64,000 bases of DNA from Acidobacteriota bacterium (lineage in GTDB: Bacteria > Acidobacteriota > Terriglobia > Terriglobales > Acidobacteriaceae), in NCBI GenBank assembly GCA_018268915.1, contig JAFDVQ010000004.1, positions 211,412 through 275,411 on the forward strand. The letters are read 5' to 3'. Shown here one piece after another: positions 8,944-16,402 of this stretch. The notes beneath the pieces were generated by a model that searched no databases, was not told the origin of the DNA, and worked only from the letters and a program-made list of their open reading frames with translations. Each line of letters begins with the position of its first letter. Position 1 is the first letter of the stretch. The position numbers and the translations under genes are program-made.

Positions 8944-9672
8944 CTAAAAGACAAGAATTCTTTCGAGCCATCGAACCAGCGGATTCTGCCTGTACGTTGA
9001 ATCGCTCACTACGCCCTTCCCCGTAACCTCAAGCTCCAGATCCGTCATCGCGGTCGATAGCACCTGGTTCTGCGCGCTCACATCTTCTGGGCGCACCAGA
9101 CCACGTAACTTGATCAGCTGCGTTTGCTGCGAAAACGTGAGCTGTCGCGTGGCTTGCACCACCAGCATGCCGTTCGGTAGCACATCGACTACCTCACCCC
9201 CGAACGTTGTCGAAACGCTCGAATTGGTAGTGCTCTGTCCCTGAGCCGTCAGACCCGACGAGGAATTCTGGCCAACTAAATTTGTAAGACTGTTCGACCC
9301 CTTCAACGCTCCCAGCAGCGACGAAACACTCGACTTCGCGTTGGACGCCCGAACGTTCTTCACCTGGCCATCCGTCGACGCCGCAAGAGTCTCGGTCACT
9401 ACGATCGAAATAACGTCGTGCACGCGCATCGCCTTGGCATCCGTGCCCAGTCTCACCAGCCGCCCCTCCGGACTCCAGATCGATCCCAGTGTCGCTACCT
9501 CTGCGGCATGTTGTGCACGGACGCGCTCGATGTAAGACCGCAATGCCTGCTCCGGTGGAGTCTTGTTCGGCATGGCGGCCTTGCTTTTCTTCGCGGCAAA
9601 TAACAAAGGACTCGAGGCGCACAGGGATGCACCAACGAACAGAATCGAAATCCATCTGCTGATTTCTCTCAT
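8944..9672 (-). CDS. flgH: Flagellar L-ring protein FlgH
   Basis: The 242-residue protein starts MREISRWISILFVGASLCAS with a signal peptide. Family motifs are GSIWSPEGRLVRLGTDAKAM, HDVISIVVTETLAAS, and the C-terminal FSQQTQLIKLRGLVRPEDVS with LELEVTGKGVV. FlgH forms the outer-membrane bushing. In most species FlgH is a lipoprotein; here the only early cysteine (ASLC) does not fit the usual lipobox, so lipidation is doubtful. The start overlaps the end of the flgA-like gene by one base, implying coupled translation. Confidence 0.92.
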   Translation of the reverse strand: MREISRWISILFVGASLCASSPLLFAAKKSKAAMPNKTPPEQALRSYIERVRAQHAAEVATLGSIWSPEGRLVRLGTDAKAMRVHDVISIVVTETLAASTDGQVKNVRASNAKSSVSSLLGALKGSNSLTNLVGQNSSSGLTAQGQSTTNSSVSTTFGGEVVDVLPNGMLVVQATRQLTFSQQTQLIKLRGLVRPEDVSAQNQVLSTAMTDLELEVTGKGVVSDSTYRQNPLVRWLERILVF

Positions 9673-10199
9673 CAGCGAACCTCTCTCGCATCCTGAATCA
9701 GCCGCGCTCTCTTCTTTGCGATCACGCAGGCTCGCATAACCTTGCCGGAAATTGGAAGCCTGACCCTGATCTCATCGCCCTCCGTGCCGTCGCTCAACGC
9801 AACTCCCTCGAGGCTGACACGCAGCGAGAAAGTATCTTCCGAGAGCGTCAGCACGTCATTCACTCGAACAAGGGAAGGGCGCCGCTCAACTCCTGCCGCT
9901 TGCGAACTGTTGATCCTGAACGCACGCGATGCTGGGTGCGGGCACGATTCGTCCGCAGGAACCAATCGCAGCTTTGGCGGCCACGCAGGGTGATCGCCGT
10001 CGCGCTCAAGACACCACCGCACGCAAGATGCGGCGCCTTCGCACCTGCGTGGGTCGCGTTGCTTAACGAGGATCTCCGCGACGGAAACGATCCCGGAGCG
10101 CGGCTGCATCTGATCGCCCGGTTCGTGCCTTTGCGAAGCAACAAGGGATGGCAGTGCAATGAAAATAAGAGCCGCCCACGATGTCACGCTTCGACTCAT
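9672..10199 (-). CDS. flgA: FlgA-like P-ring assembly chaperone
   Basis: A 175-residue protein with a signal-like N-terminus (MSRSVTSWAALIFIALPSLV). The C-terminal half reads RPSLVRVNDVLTLSEDTFSL, then VSLEGVALSDGTEGDEIRVR and GKVMRACVI, which fits the SAF/FlgA C-terminal domain that chaperones FlgI in the periplasm. The protein is shorter than proteobacterial FlgA (about 220 residues) and carries four cysteines in its N-terminal half. The position between flgG and flgH is the standard flgF-G-A-H-I order and supports the call. Confidence 0.8.
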   Translation of the reverse strand: MSRSVTSWAALIFIALPSLVASQRHEPGDQMQPRSGIVSVAEILVKQRDPRRCEGAASCVRWCLERDGDHPAWPPKLRLVPADESCPHPASRAFRINSSQAAGVERRPSLVRVNDVLTLSEDTFSLRVSLEGVALSDGTEGDEIRVRLPISGKVMRACVIAKKRARLIQDAREVR

Positions 10200-10208
10200 C
10201 GAACTCTC

Positions 10209-10997
10209 CTACCGCGTCATGTTGTTGATCTGCGAATACATGTCATCCGCCGCTTTAATGACCTTTGAATTCGACTCGTATGCGCGTTGCGCCAGCACCA
10301 TCTGCACAAACTCCGTCACCACGTCGACATTCGAGCTCTCTAGATATCCCTGCTGCAAAGTGCCCAGACCTTCCGCTCCACCCGGATTCCCCAGCACCGG
10401 ATCCCCCGAGCTGAGCGTAGCCAGCAGAAGATTGGAACCCCTGCTCTCCAGTCCGCCCGGATTCGGGAACGTGGCCAGTTGAAGCTGACCGAGTTGTGAT
10501 GGGCTCTGCTGGCCTGGGAGCGTCGCGTTCACCACACCGTACTGCGTAATCGTCACAGCAGTCGCATTCGCCGGGATGGTGATGTTAGGCACAATCGAAT
10601 CGCCATCGGTAGTGACGATCGTGCCCTGGTTGTTCAAATGAAACTGACCTGCCCGTGTGTACGCGATCGTGCCATCCGGTCTCTGCACCTGAAAGAATCC
10701 CGGCCCTTCGATCGCCAGGTCAAGCAGATTCGATGTCTGGTTCAGTGCGCCCTGTGTCATGATCGCTTCGGTCGCAGCTGACTTGGTGCCCAGCCCGATC
10801 TGCAGCCCTGCAGACACCGTCGACTGACTCTGCGCTGCCCCCGGCGTCACCAGATTCTGATAGATCATGTCCTGAAACTGAAGCCGCAGCTGCTTGAAGC
10901 CGGTTGTCGAAGAATTCGCCAGATTATTAGCGATTGCGTCCAGATTCATCTGCTGCGCGGTCATCCCGCTTGCGGCTGTGTACAGTGCGCGAATCAT
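10209..10997 (-). CDS. flgG: Flagellar distal rod protein FlgG
   Basis: The 262-residue protein starts MIRALYTAASGMTAQQMNLD and has the rod signature AIANNLANSSTTGFK. IEGPGFFQVQRPDGTIAYTR and the C-terminal QGYLESSNVDVVTEFVQMVL, then AQRAYESNSKVIKAADDM, are diagnostic of FlgG. Length is exactly typical (about 262). It forms the distal rod through the P and L rings. It lies 18 bases after flgF and 9 bases before the flgA-like gene. Confidence 0.96.
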   Translation of the reverse strand: MIRALYTAASGMTAQQMNLDAIANNLANSSTTGFKQLRLQFQDMIYQNLVTPGAAQSQSTVSAGLQIGLGTKSAATEAIMTQGALNQTSNLLDLAIEGPGFFQVQRPDGTIAYTRAGQFHLNNQGTIVTTDGDSIVPNITIPANATAVTITQYGVVNATLPGQQSPSQLGQLQLATFPNPGGLESRGSNLLLATLSSGDPVLGNPGGAEGLGTLQQGYLESSNVDVVTEFVQMVLAQRAYESNSKVIKAADDMYSQINNMTR

Positions 10998-11015
10998 CTC
11001 TACTCCTGTCGAGCC

Positions 11016-11750
11016 CTACACTCTGGGCAGGTCCTCGCTGGCGGTTCGATTGAATTCCGTGTGAAAGATCATCAGGGCCTTCTGCATCATCTCGGCCTGC
11101 CTTTGCATCAGAAGCAGATCCAGAGATCCCCGAATCACATCCTGATTCGAGCCCTCAAGTTCTCCTTGATGGATGGCAAACGATCGCGATTGACTCACGG
11201 CGCCTTGAGCGGCCGCATAACGATTCGCACCTTCCGCCTGCAGCTGGCCTCCATTTGCCGGCTCAAATACTCCCAGGCTCCCGAAGACTGCGCCGCCTGC
11301 GGACAGGCTTCCGTCCGCACCGGCTGAGACTTCGCCGGAAGGTACAACGATTTGCTGCTTTGCCTGCGACAGCACCGGATCGCCTGCTGCCGTGACCAGA
11401 ACACCCGACTGTGTTCGATGAAAATTGCCGTCGCGGGTGAGCCTCAATCCGCTCGCCGTCTGGATGGCGAAGAATCCATTCCCCTCAATGGCAAGATCGA
11501 GCGGATTTCCAGTTCGCTGCCGCGGACCCTGCGCAGAACTCAGCCGGGTTCCGCCTAACAGGCCGAATCGGTTCACGGCCTGGCCTGCCTGCGACTCGTC
11601 CGCATCCTCCGCGGTGAGGACCGATCGAAAGTATTCCCGCTCAGCTCTGTAGCCGGGAGTCTGCGCATTCGCCAGATTCGCCGCTGCCGTGTCAACCGCC
11701 TGGCCGCGTGCTACCCATCCCGATACTGCCGCATAGTATCCGCTGTCCAT
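11016..11750 (-). CDS. flgF: Flagellar proximal rod protein FlgF
   Basis: The 244-residue protein begins MDSGYYAAVSGWVARGQAVD followed by TAAANLANAQTPGYRAE, the rod/hook N-terminal signature. NPLDLAIEGNGFFAIQT and the C-terminal HQGELEGSNQDVIRGSLDLL fit FlgF. It is slightly shorter than FlgG and lacks the FlgG terminal QRAYE motif (it has QRQAEMMQKALMIF), which decides between them. The 140 bases upstream, before cheX, hold no gene and could hold a promoter, but none is convincing. Confidence 0.88.
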   Translation of the reverse strand: MDSGYYAAVSGWVARGQAVDTAAANLANAQTPGYRAEREYFRSVLTAEDADESQAGQAVNRFGLLGGTRLSSAQGPRQRTGNPLDLAIEGNGFFAIQTASGLRLTRDGNFHRTQSGVLVTAAGDPVLSQAKQQIVVPSGEVSAGADGSLSAGGAVFGSLGVFEPANGGQLQAEGANRYAAAQGAVSQSRSFAIHQGELEGSNQDVIRGSLDLLLMQRQAEMMQKALMIFHTEFNRTASEDLPRV

Positions 11751-11890
11751 CTCAAGCGCTCTTCCCCGGTATGAAGAGCAGAAAGCGGACCAAAGAAAGA
11801 AAGGAAGTATTGGAAGAAACTCATGACGTCAGCCTGGTCTGCAAGGCGTCACCGCCTCCAAACAAGAAAGCGTTCCTCCCTTAGGAAGAC

Positions 11891-12388
11891 CTACAGCAGT
11901 TCGTCGCAGACGACAGCAACCTCAAGCCTGGATTTCCCACAACTGTACAAATGACCGACCTTGAACTCCGGACTCTGCATATGCAGGTTGTAGTCGCGCC
12001 CCGTGATCACAGCGGGCACCGACAATCCGCAGTTGGCCGCCAGTTCCGGAACCTTGCTCTTCCATGCCCCGGCCACCATATTGCAGATCTCGCCAATCGC
12101 ATCCTTTACGACATCGTCCAACGCCTCAAACTCCATCCCCGTCATGCGCGAAGCAATCTGCCGCGCACTCGCTTCGTCGCACCGGATCACGCATGCCCCG
12201 CTGAGAATCCCGCCAAAGCCCACCACCGCGGTAACCGACTCTGCCACTCCGATCCCATCCTCCACTTCGTTCCCCTGCACCGGCTGACATGCAATACCCA
12301 GCATCATCTCGAATACTTCCTGCACGCTCGATGTAAGATTCTCCGGATCGGAAACCAGATGCGCCGAATCCCGTAGCGTCAACGTCAT
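11891..12388 (-). CDS. cheX: CheX/CheC-type chemotaxis phosphatase
   Basis: A 165-residue protein starting at ATG 12388 behind GAGGAG. The core motif DAIGEICNMVAGAWK holds the Glu and Asn pair that CheC/CheX phosphatases use to strip phosphate from CheY; the N-terminal region (VQEVFEMMLGIACQPV) and the GILSGACVIRCDEASARQIA segment fit the same fold. It would reset the flagellar switch signal in the cytoplasm. The response regulator gene lies 85 bases upstream in the same operon, which supports a pair. CheC rather than CheX is possible; there is one catalytic motif, not two, which favours CheX. Confidence 0.8.
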   Translation of the reverse strand: MTLTLRDSAHLVSDPENLTSSVQEVFEMMLGIACQPVQGNEVEDGIGVAESVTAVVGFGGILSGACVIRCDEASARQIASRMTGMEFEALDDVVKDAIGEICNMVAGAWKSKVPELAANCGLSVPAVITGRDYNLHMQSPEFKVGHLYSCGKSRLEVAVVCDELL

Positions 12389-12473
12389 GTCACACTCCTC
12401 TTTCCCAAGCGAAAGCTTCCACGGATGCCGATATGCTCTCTTTCGTACCCCATTCAAGGTCATGGCAATTCAT

Positions 12474-12860
12474 TCAAGCTGCCGGCAGCAGCGAGAGGAC
12501 CTTCTGTTTCACTTGATCAGCAGTGAATGGCTTTCGTATGTATCCCATCGCCCCGGCTTCGATTGCCTGCCTGACATGCTCTTCGCTTGACTCGGTGGTA
12601 ATCATCACAACCGGCACACCTTCCGCCAGTCTCTGGCTGCGCAGCTGCCGAACAAACTCGAGACCGTCCATCGCCGGCATGTTGATATCGGAAAGGATAA
12701 GATCAACCCGTTTCGCCTTCAACGCTTCAAGTCCCTCGACGCCAGAGCCTGCCTCTATGACAACCAGCGCATCCAGTCCAGCCTGGCGCAACGAGCGCTC
12801 CACAATCTTCCGCATCACGGAAGAGTCATCCACAATCAGGGCCTGAATTTCCCGCATCAT
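12474..12860 (-). CDS. cheY: CheY-like single-domain response regulator
   Basis: A 128-residue stand-alone receiver domain. The acidic pair is Asp11-Asp12, the phosphorylation site Asp58 (LILSDINMPAMDG), the switch Thr88 (VMITTES) and the conserved Lys110 (YIRKPF). There is no output domain, so it should act by binding a target, most plausibly FliM/FliN in the C-ring, whose genes lie just upstream. Start ATG 12860 is chosen because homology begins there. The CheX-like phosphatase follows, making a signal/termination pair inside the flagellar operon. Confidence 0.88.
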   Translation of the reverse strand: MMREIQALIVDDSSVMRKIVERSLRQAGLDALVVIEAGSGVEGLEALKAKRVDLILSDINMPAMDGLEFVRQLRSQRLAEGVPVVMITTESSEEHVRQAIEAGAMGYIRKPFTADQVKQKVLSLLPAA

Positions 12861-12900
12861 TATGCCTCTGGTTGCCTTATCGGCCAATCTAACCTCGCCC

Positions 12901-13815
12901 TTAGCTCCTGGACGGCGTGACTTTGCACACCACATCGCGAATGCGCGAACTGCCCGGGGCGCTCCCCGCCCCCGGTTCACAGATCATTCGCAGCCAGAGC
13001 CACTCGTGCACCCTCACCAGCTGCGATCGAATCGGCCGGGCCCTTTCAATCGCTTTGGTAAATACATGCGCGGCTGCCAGACCATTCGCAGCATCCGCGA
13101 TCTGCAGGCCAGGTAAAGTTTGTTTTCGCAAAAGACGCGCGCCTTCTCTGAAGTTCGATGACGGCACAACTCCGCATTCAACGCGAACGCCTTCCACTCG
13201 TTCCAACGCGAGAGCCAGTGCCCTGTCCACATTCTGCTCGAATCCTAAATAGACAGATCTCCCCGACGGTCCTGGAACAGCCAGCGCGCCGAAAGCATCC
13301 ACAAACAGTTCCGGCAGGAACACCGAACTGGAGATCAAGCCGTTGCTCACAGCCAGTACAGGGCAGCTCCATTGCAGACTCAATGCTCTCGTCACCAGAT
13401 CTTCCTCTGTAGCGCCCTGTTTCACGAGCCACTCGCCAAGACGAAGTGCACCATACTGCTTCTGGGATTCGACTGCACGGCGAAGTTGCGAAGAAGTGAT
13501 CCAGCCCTTTTCGTGCATCAATAGTCCAATGGGAATCCTGTGTCGATGTGCGGCTTGTCCTTCAACTGCACCCCCGAGTTCGCGGCGAACAGCCGGCTGC
13601 AAACGAGCCTCCGTGCACTCCGGCGAACAGGTCCACCCTCCCTCAAATATCGGGCGCGCATGATTCCGGAACAGTTGAAACCAGGAGGACTGGCAATTCA
13701 CATTGGCGCAGCGTCCGATAAGAGATGGGCTCTTATCTGCCACCCTTATCGCGGCAGGTAGCGCGACCTTCTCGTCGGCAGGAACGTTCCGTGCACCCCA
13801 GCCTAGAAGAGACAT
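12901..13815 (-). CDS. Cys4 zinc-finger protein with GspE/MshE N-terminal-like domain, in flagellar operon
   Basis: The 304-residue protein is not a known flagellar part. Two cysteine pairs, CANVNC (about 36-41) and CSPEC (about 63-67), frame an aromatic stretch and look like a Cys4 zinc ribbon. A second region, IGLLMHEKGWITSSQLRRAV through GEWLVKQGATEEDLVTRALS to LQWSCPVL, resembles the GspE-N/MshEN domain, which in type II secretion and pilus ATPases can bind c-di-GMP. No Walker motifs follow, so there is no ATPase. It starts at ATG 13815 behind GGAGAG and overlaps fliN2 by 13 bases, so it is co-translated with the C-ring genes. A regulatory or c-di-GMP-sensing role in motility is inference from domain and location. 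Confidence 0.6.
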   Translation of the reverse strand: MSLLGWGARNVPADEKVALPAAIRVADKSPSLIGRCANVNCQSSWFQLFRNHARPIFEGGWTCSPECTEARLQPAVRRELGGAVEGQAAHRHRIPIGLLMHEKGWITSSQLRRAVESQKQYGALRLGEWLVKQGATEEDLVTRALSLQWSCPVLAVSNGLISSSVFLPELFVDAFGALAVPGPSGRSVYLGFEQNVDRALALALERVEGVRVECGVVPSSNFREGARLLRKQTLPGLQIADAANGLAAAHVFTKAIERARPIRSQLVRVHEWLWLRMICEPGAGSAPGSSRIRDVVCKVTPSRS

Positions 13816-14555
13816 CGGATACTCTCCAGCCGCTTCTGTGGCGCCGCGACTTCCGTCACTCGCAGTCCGAAGTTGCCGTTGATCAACACGACATCCCCTT
13901 TCGCCACAATCTTGTTTCCCACCACCAGGTCCACGGGATCCGCAACGTGTCTATCCAGTTCCACTACATCCCCCGGGCCCAACTCGAGGATCTCGCCCAG
14001 CAGCATCTCGCAGCAGCCGAATCGGAGCGTAGCTTCCAGCTCTACATCGAGCAGCAACTCAACGCCGGGACTGAGGCTCGACGATGCAGCTTCTGGCACG
14101 GCACTCTCAGATCGCCCTAAAGTCTCACTCTCAACCCCCGACGAACTCAGATCGTCACGAATCGAAATGCGCCAGGAGTTTTCAGCCGTCCTCAGCTCAA
14201 ACACGCGCGAGGCCAGGCCATTGGGTTCCTCCACGCGAAGCGAGCTTACCCTGCATGCCTGTCCAGAGACTGCCAGCAGGTCGCCCGCTGCTGCTTCCGC
14301 TACTTCGCGCAGAAGCTCTGACCACGCGGAACCCTGATCAATCCCTTCCCCGAGCAGTGGAGCCTCAAGGATGAGCGGGTCGAGGGCCACTGAAAATTCA
14401 CCCCTGACGTTGCCCTCAATCGAAAAGAGGTATCCCACTCCCGCAAGCGCGCCTCCGCGCTCGGTGCTTTTTTCAATCAGCTCCGGCTCGCCGGCCAGAG
14501 CCTGCGAAAACAGAGACTTCGCCGACGAGACCCAGCAATCAAGATAAGTTTTCAT
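13803..14555 (-). CDS. FliN-type C-ring protein, long form with N-terminal extension
   Basis: 250 residues starting at ATG 14555, 17 bases inside the end of fliM. The C-terminal 75 residues are a SpoA/FliN domain (LLLDVELEATLRFGCCEMLL, then GEILELGPGDVVELDRHVAD and PVDLVVGNKIVAKGDVV, ending NFGLRVTEV). The N-terminal 150 residues (DCWVSSAKSLFSQALAGEPE onward) are longer than in FliN and recall the CheC-like part of FliY, but no clear phosphatase motif is visible. It should form part of the switch complex. A separate short FliN is encoded at 21784-22155, so two FliN-type proteins exist. Confidence 0.8.
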   Translation of the reverse strand: MKTYLDCWVSSAKSLFSQALAGEPELIEKSTERGGALAGVGYLFSIEGNVRGEFSVALDPLILEAPLLGEGIDQGSAWSELLREVAEAAAGDLLAVSGQACRVSSLRVEEPNGLASRVFELRTAENSWRISIRDDLSSSGVESETLGRSESAVPEAASSSLSPGVELLLDVELEATLRFGCCEMLLGEILELGPGDVVELDRHVADPVDLVVGNKIVAKGDVVLINGNFGLRVTEVAAPQKRLESIRCLF

Positions 14556-15516
14556 GGTTTTCGACCTTGAGGAGCGCCTGCAGCCGGGCCGCTCGGTGGC
14601 TCCCGTGCTGGACCACCGTTGCCGCCCCAAGCTGCTGACCTCCAACGCGCCACTCAGCAGTGGCCGCAGCCGACAATCCCAGACGCAACAATTGGCCCGG
14701 CTGCAAAGATTCGATTTCACGCGCTGCGATTCGGACTGAAGGCAATTGCACGGACCCGCCCAGTCGAATTCGCTGGCTCGATGCCTCGATCTGGGTGCGG
14801 CTCTGCGGAGCATGCCGGTGACGTCTTCCCCAATCGGATGTCAGGCGGCGCAGAATTGTGTTCGCCACGACTGCAGGAAATGCCAGGTTCAACAACCCCG
14901 ACCCCTGCGGCATGCGAATCTCAAAGGTCAGGCACAGCGTTTTTTCATTCACCGAGATGATGCGCGCCACCTGCGTCTGCATCTGACGGCGCTCGAAATT
15001 GAAACTCAGCCCCACCGATTGCCAGGCCGATGTCAGCTCTCGACAGATGATCTCAACCACGCTCCCGAGAATCGCCTCTTCGATATCCGTCAATTCCCTT
15101 AGCGGACCTTCCTTCCCCTCCCCTCCCAACAGCAGATCGATGATCGGCGGCGCCAGCGCCAGGTCGAGTTGGAGAACGGAAAGTGCGCCCAGCGGTTCAA
15201 GCCTCACCGATGTGACGTAACTGATCTCGGGGATTCGCATCAGAAATTCACTGAACGGAATCTGCTCCGCCGAAACCAGGTTCACTTGAAAGCGGCAACG
15301 AAGCCAGGCGGCCAAATTATGAGTGAGATTGCGCGCGAACAGATCATTAAGCATGCTGATCGCTCGCAGTTGCTCATTCGATATCTGCCCGGCCCGCCCG
15401 AAGTTGTATGCGACCGCCGCTGGCTCGTTTCCCGGCATTTCCGCCGGTTTCGGAGAAGATGCGCGTGCTGCCCGGAACAGCTCGTCAATTTCATCCTGCT
15501 TCAGGTTCTTTTCCAT
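14539..15516 (-). CDS. fliM: Flagellar motor switch protein FliM
   Basis: The 325-residue protein begins with KQDEIDELFRAA, the short N-terminal element FliM uses to bind phospho-CheY, here with DEIDELF typical of the family. The CheC-like middle domain (ISNEQLRAISMLNDLFARNL, LTDIEEAILGSVVEIICREL) and a C-terminal SpoA domain (VQLPSVRIAAREIESLQPGQ) follow. It sits on the cytoplasmic face of the rotor, taking the CheY signal. The downstream FliN-type gene overlaps its end, consistent with tight stoichiometric coupling. Confidence 0.93.
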   Translation of the reverse strand: MEKNLKQDEIDELFRAARASSPKPAEMPGNEPAAVAYNFGRAGQISNEQLRAISMLNDLFARNLTHNLAAWLRCRFQVNLVSAEQIPFSEFLMRIPEISYVTSVRLEPLGALSVLQLDLALAPPIIDLLLGGEGKEGPLRELTDIEEAILGSVVEIICRELTSAWQSVGLSFNFERRQMQTQVARIISVNEKTLCLTFEIRMPQGSGLLNLAFPAVVANTILRRLTSDWGRRHRHAPQSRTQIEASSQRIRLGGSVQLPSVRIAAREIESLQPGQLLRLGLSAAATAEWRVGGQQLGAATVVQHGSHRAARLQALLKVENHENLS

Positions 15517-15550
15517 GTGTTTGCTCGTCAGGTCTCATCCGTCGCTGAAG

Positions 15551-16375
15551 TCAGTTCTCTCCGCGCCGATTGCCGGCCCGCGAGCCGGAGTTGGCGAAAT
15601 CCCTGAGCGCCGCACGCAGGTGCGCTACAGCGGAAGAGTGGATCTGCGACACGCGCGACTCCACAACTCCGAGCGCGAGCCCGATCTCCCGCATCGTCAA
15701 CTCCTCGTAGTAATAGAGAGTCATCACCAGCCGTTCGCGTTCAGGTAACTTGTCAATCGCGCCCGCCAGGCTCTCCTGCAGCTCTCCGCGGAGACAGCAG
15801 AAAAGTGGATCCTCATCCGGCCGTCCGGGAACATAAGCAAGTTCCTCTTCGCCCGAATCCTCGCTATGCTCAACATGCAGCGTTCCGATCTCGAGCCCCT
15901 TCAGATCGCCCAGCAATTCCTGATAGTCATCCAGGCTCAGACCCAATTCCGCGGCGATCTCCGTCTCGTTCGGCGCGCGTCCAAGCCGGCCCGTCAGGAG
16001 CCCGATTGCGTTTTCGACTGCCCTCCCCTTTCGCCGCAGATCCCGTGGGCTCCAGTCCAGCGTGCGAAGACTGTCGAGGATTGCTCCGCGAATACGGAAC
16101 TGTGCATAGCTGCGAAACTGCACCTTCTTCCGCGGGTCAAATTTCGTGAAAGCATCCATCAGGCCCACCACACCGGCGGAAACAAGGTCCTCCATCTCCA
16201 CATGCTGCGGTAGCCTCTCATGTATCCGGCGGGCAAGAAACCGAACGATGGGAAGATGTTCAAGAAGCAGTCTCTCCTCTTCGCCACCACTCGCGAACTC
16301 CTTGGACTCCGGTGGGTATCCGCGCGCAATCGTATTCCGCGCACGGCCTTCGTGAAGGCCTGAGCCTCTTTCCAT
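15551..16375 (-). CDS. fliA: RNA polymerase sigma-28 factor FliA
   Basis: 274 residues, start ATG 16375 behind AGGAG. Region 2 (EHLPIVRFLARRIHERLPQH, EMEDLVSAGVVGLMDAFTKF, FRSYAQFRIRGAILDSLR) and region 4 (PERERLVMTLYYYEELTMRE, IGLALGVVESRVSQIHSSAV) are typical of the sigma-28/WhiG group. It should direct transcription of late flagellar genes and is held by FlgM (7002-7313). Lying right after flhA is common, but the flhF and flhG genes often found between them are absent here. Confidence 0.93.
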   Translation of the reverse strand: MERGSGLHEGRARNTIARGYPPESKEFASGGEEERLLLEHLPIVRFLARRIHERLPQHVEMEDLVSAGVVGLMDAFTKFDPRKKVQFRSYAQFRIRGAILDSLRTLDWSPRDLRRKGRAVENAIGLLTGRLGRAPNETEIAAELGLSLDDYQELLGDLKGLEIGTLHVEHSEDSGEEELAYVPGRPDEDPLFCCLRGELQESLAGAIDKLPERERLVMTLYYYEELTMREIGLALGVVESRVSQIHSSAVAHLRAALRDFANSGSRAGNRRGEN

Positions 16376-16402
16376 CGCATCTCCTCTTGCCGCCTGCCTG
16401 CT

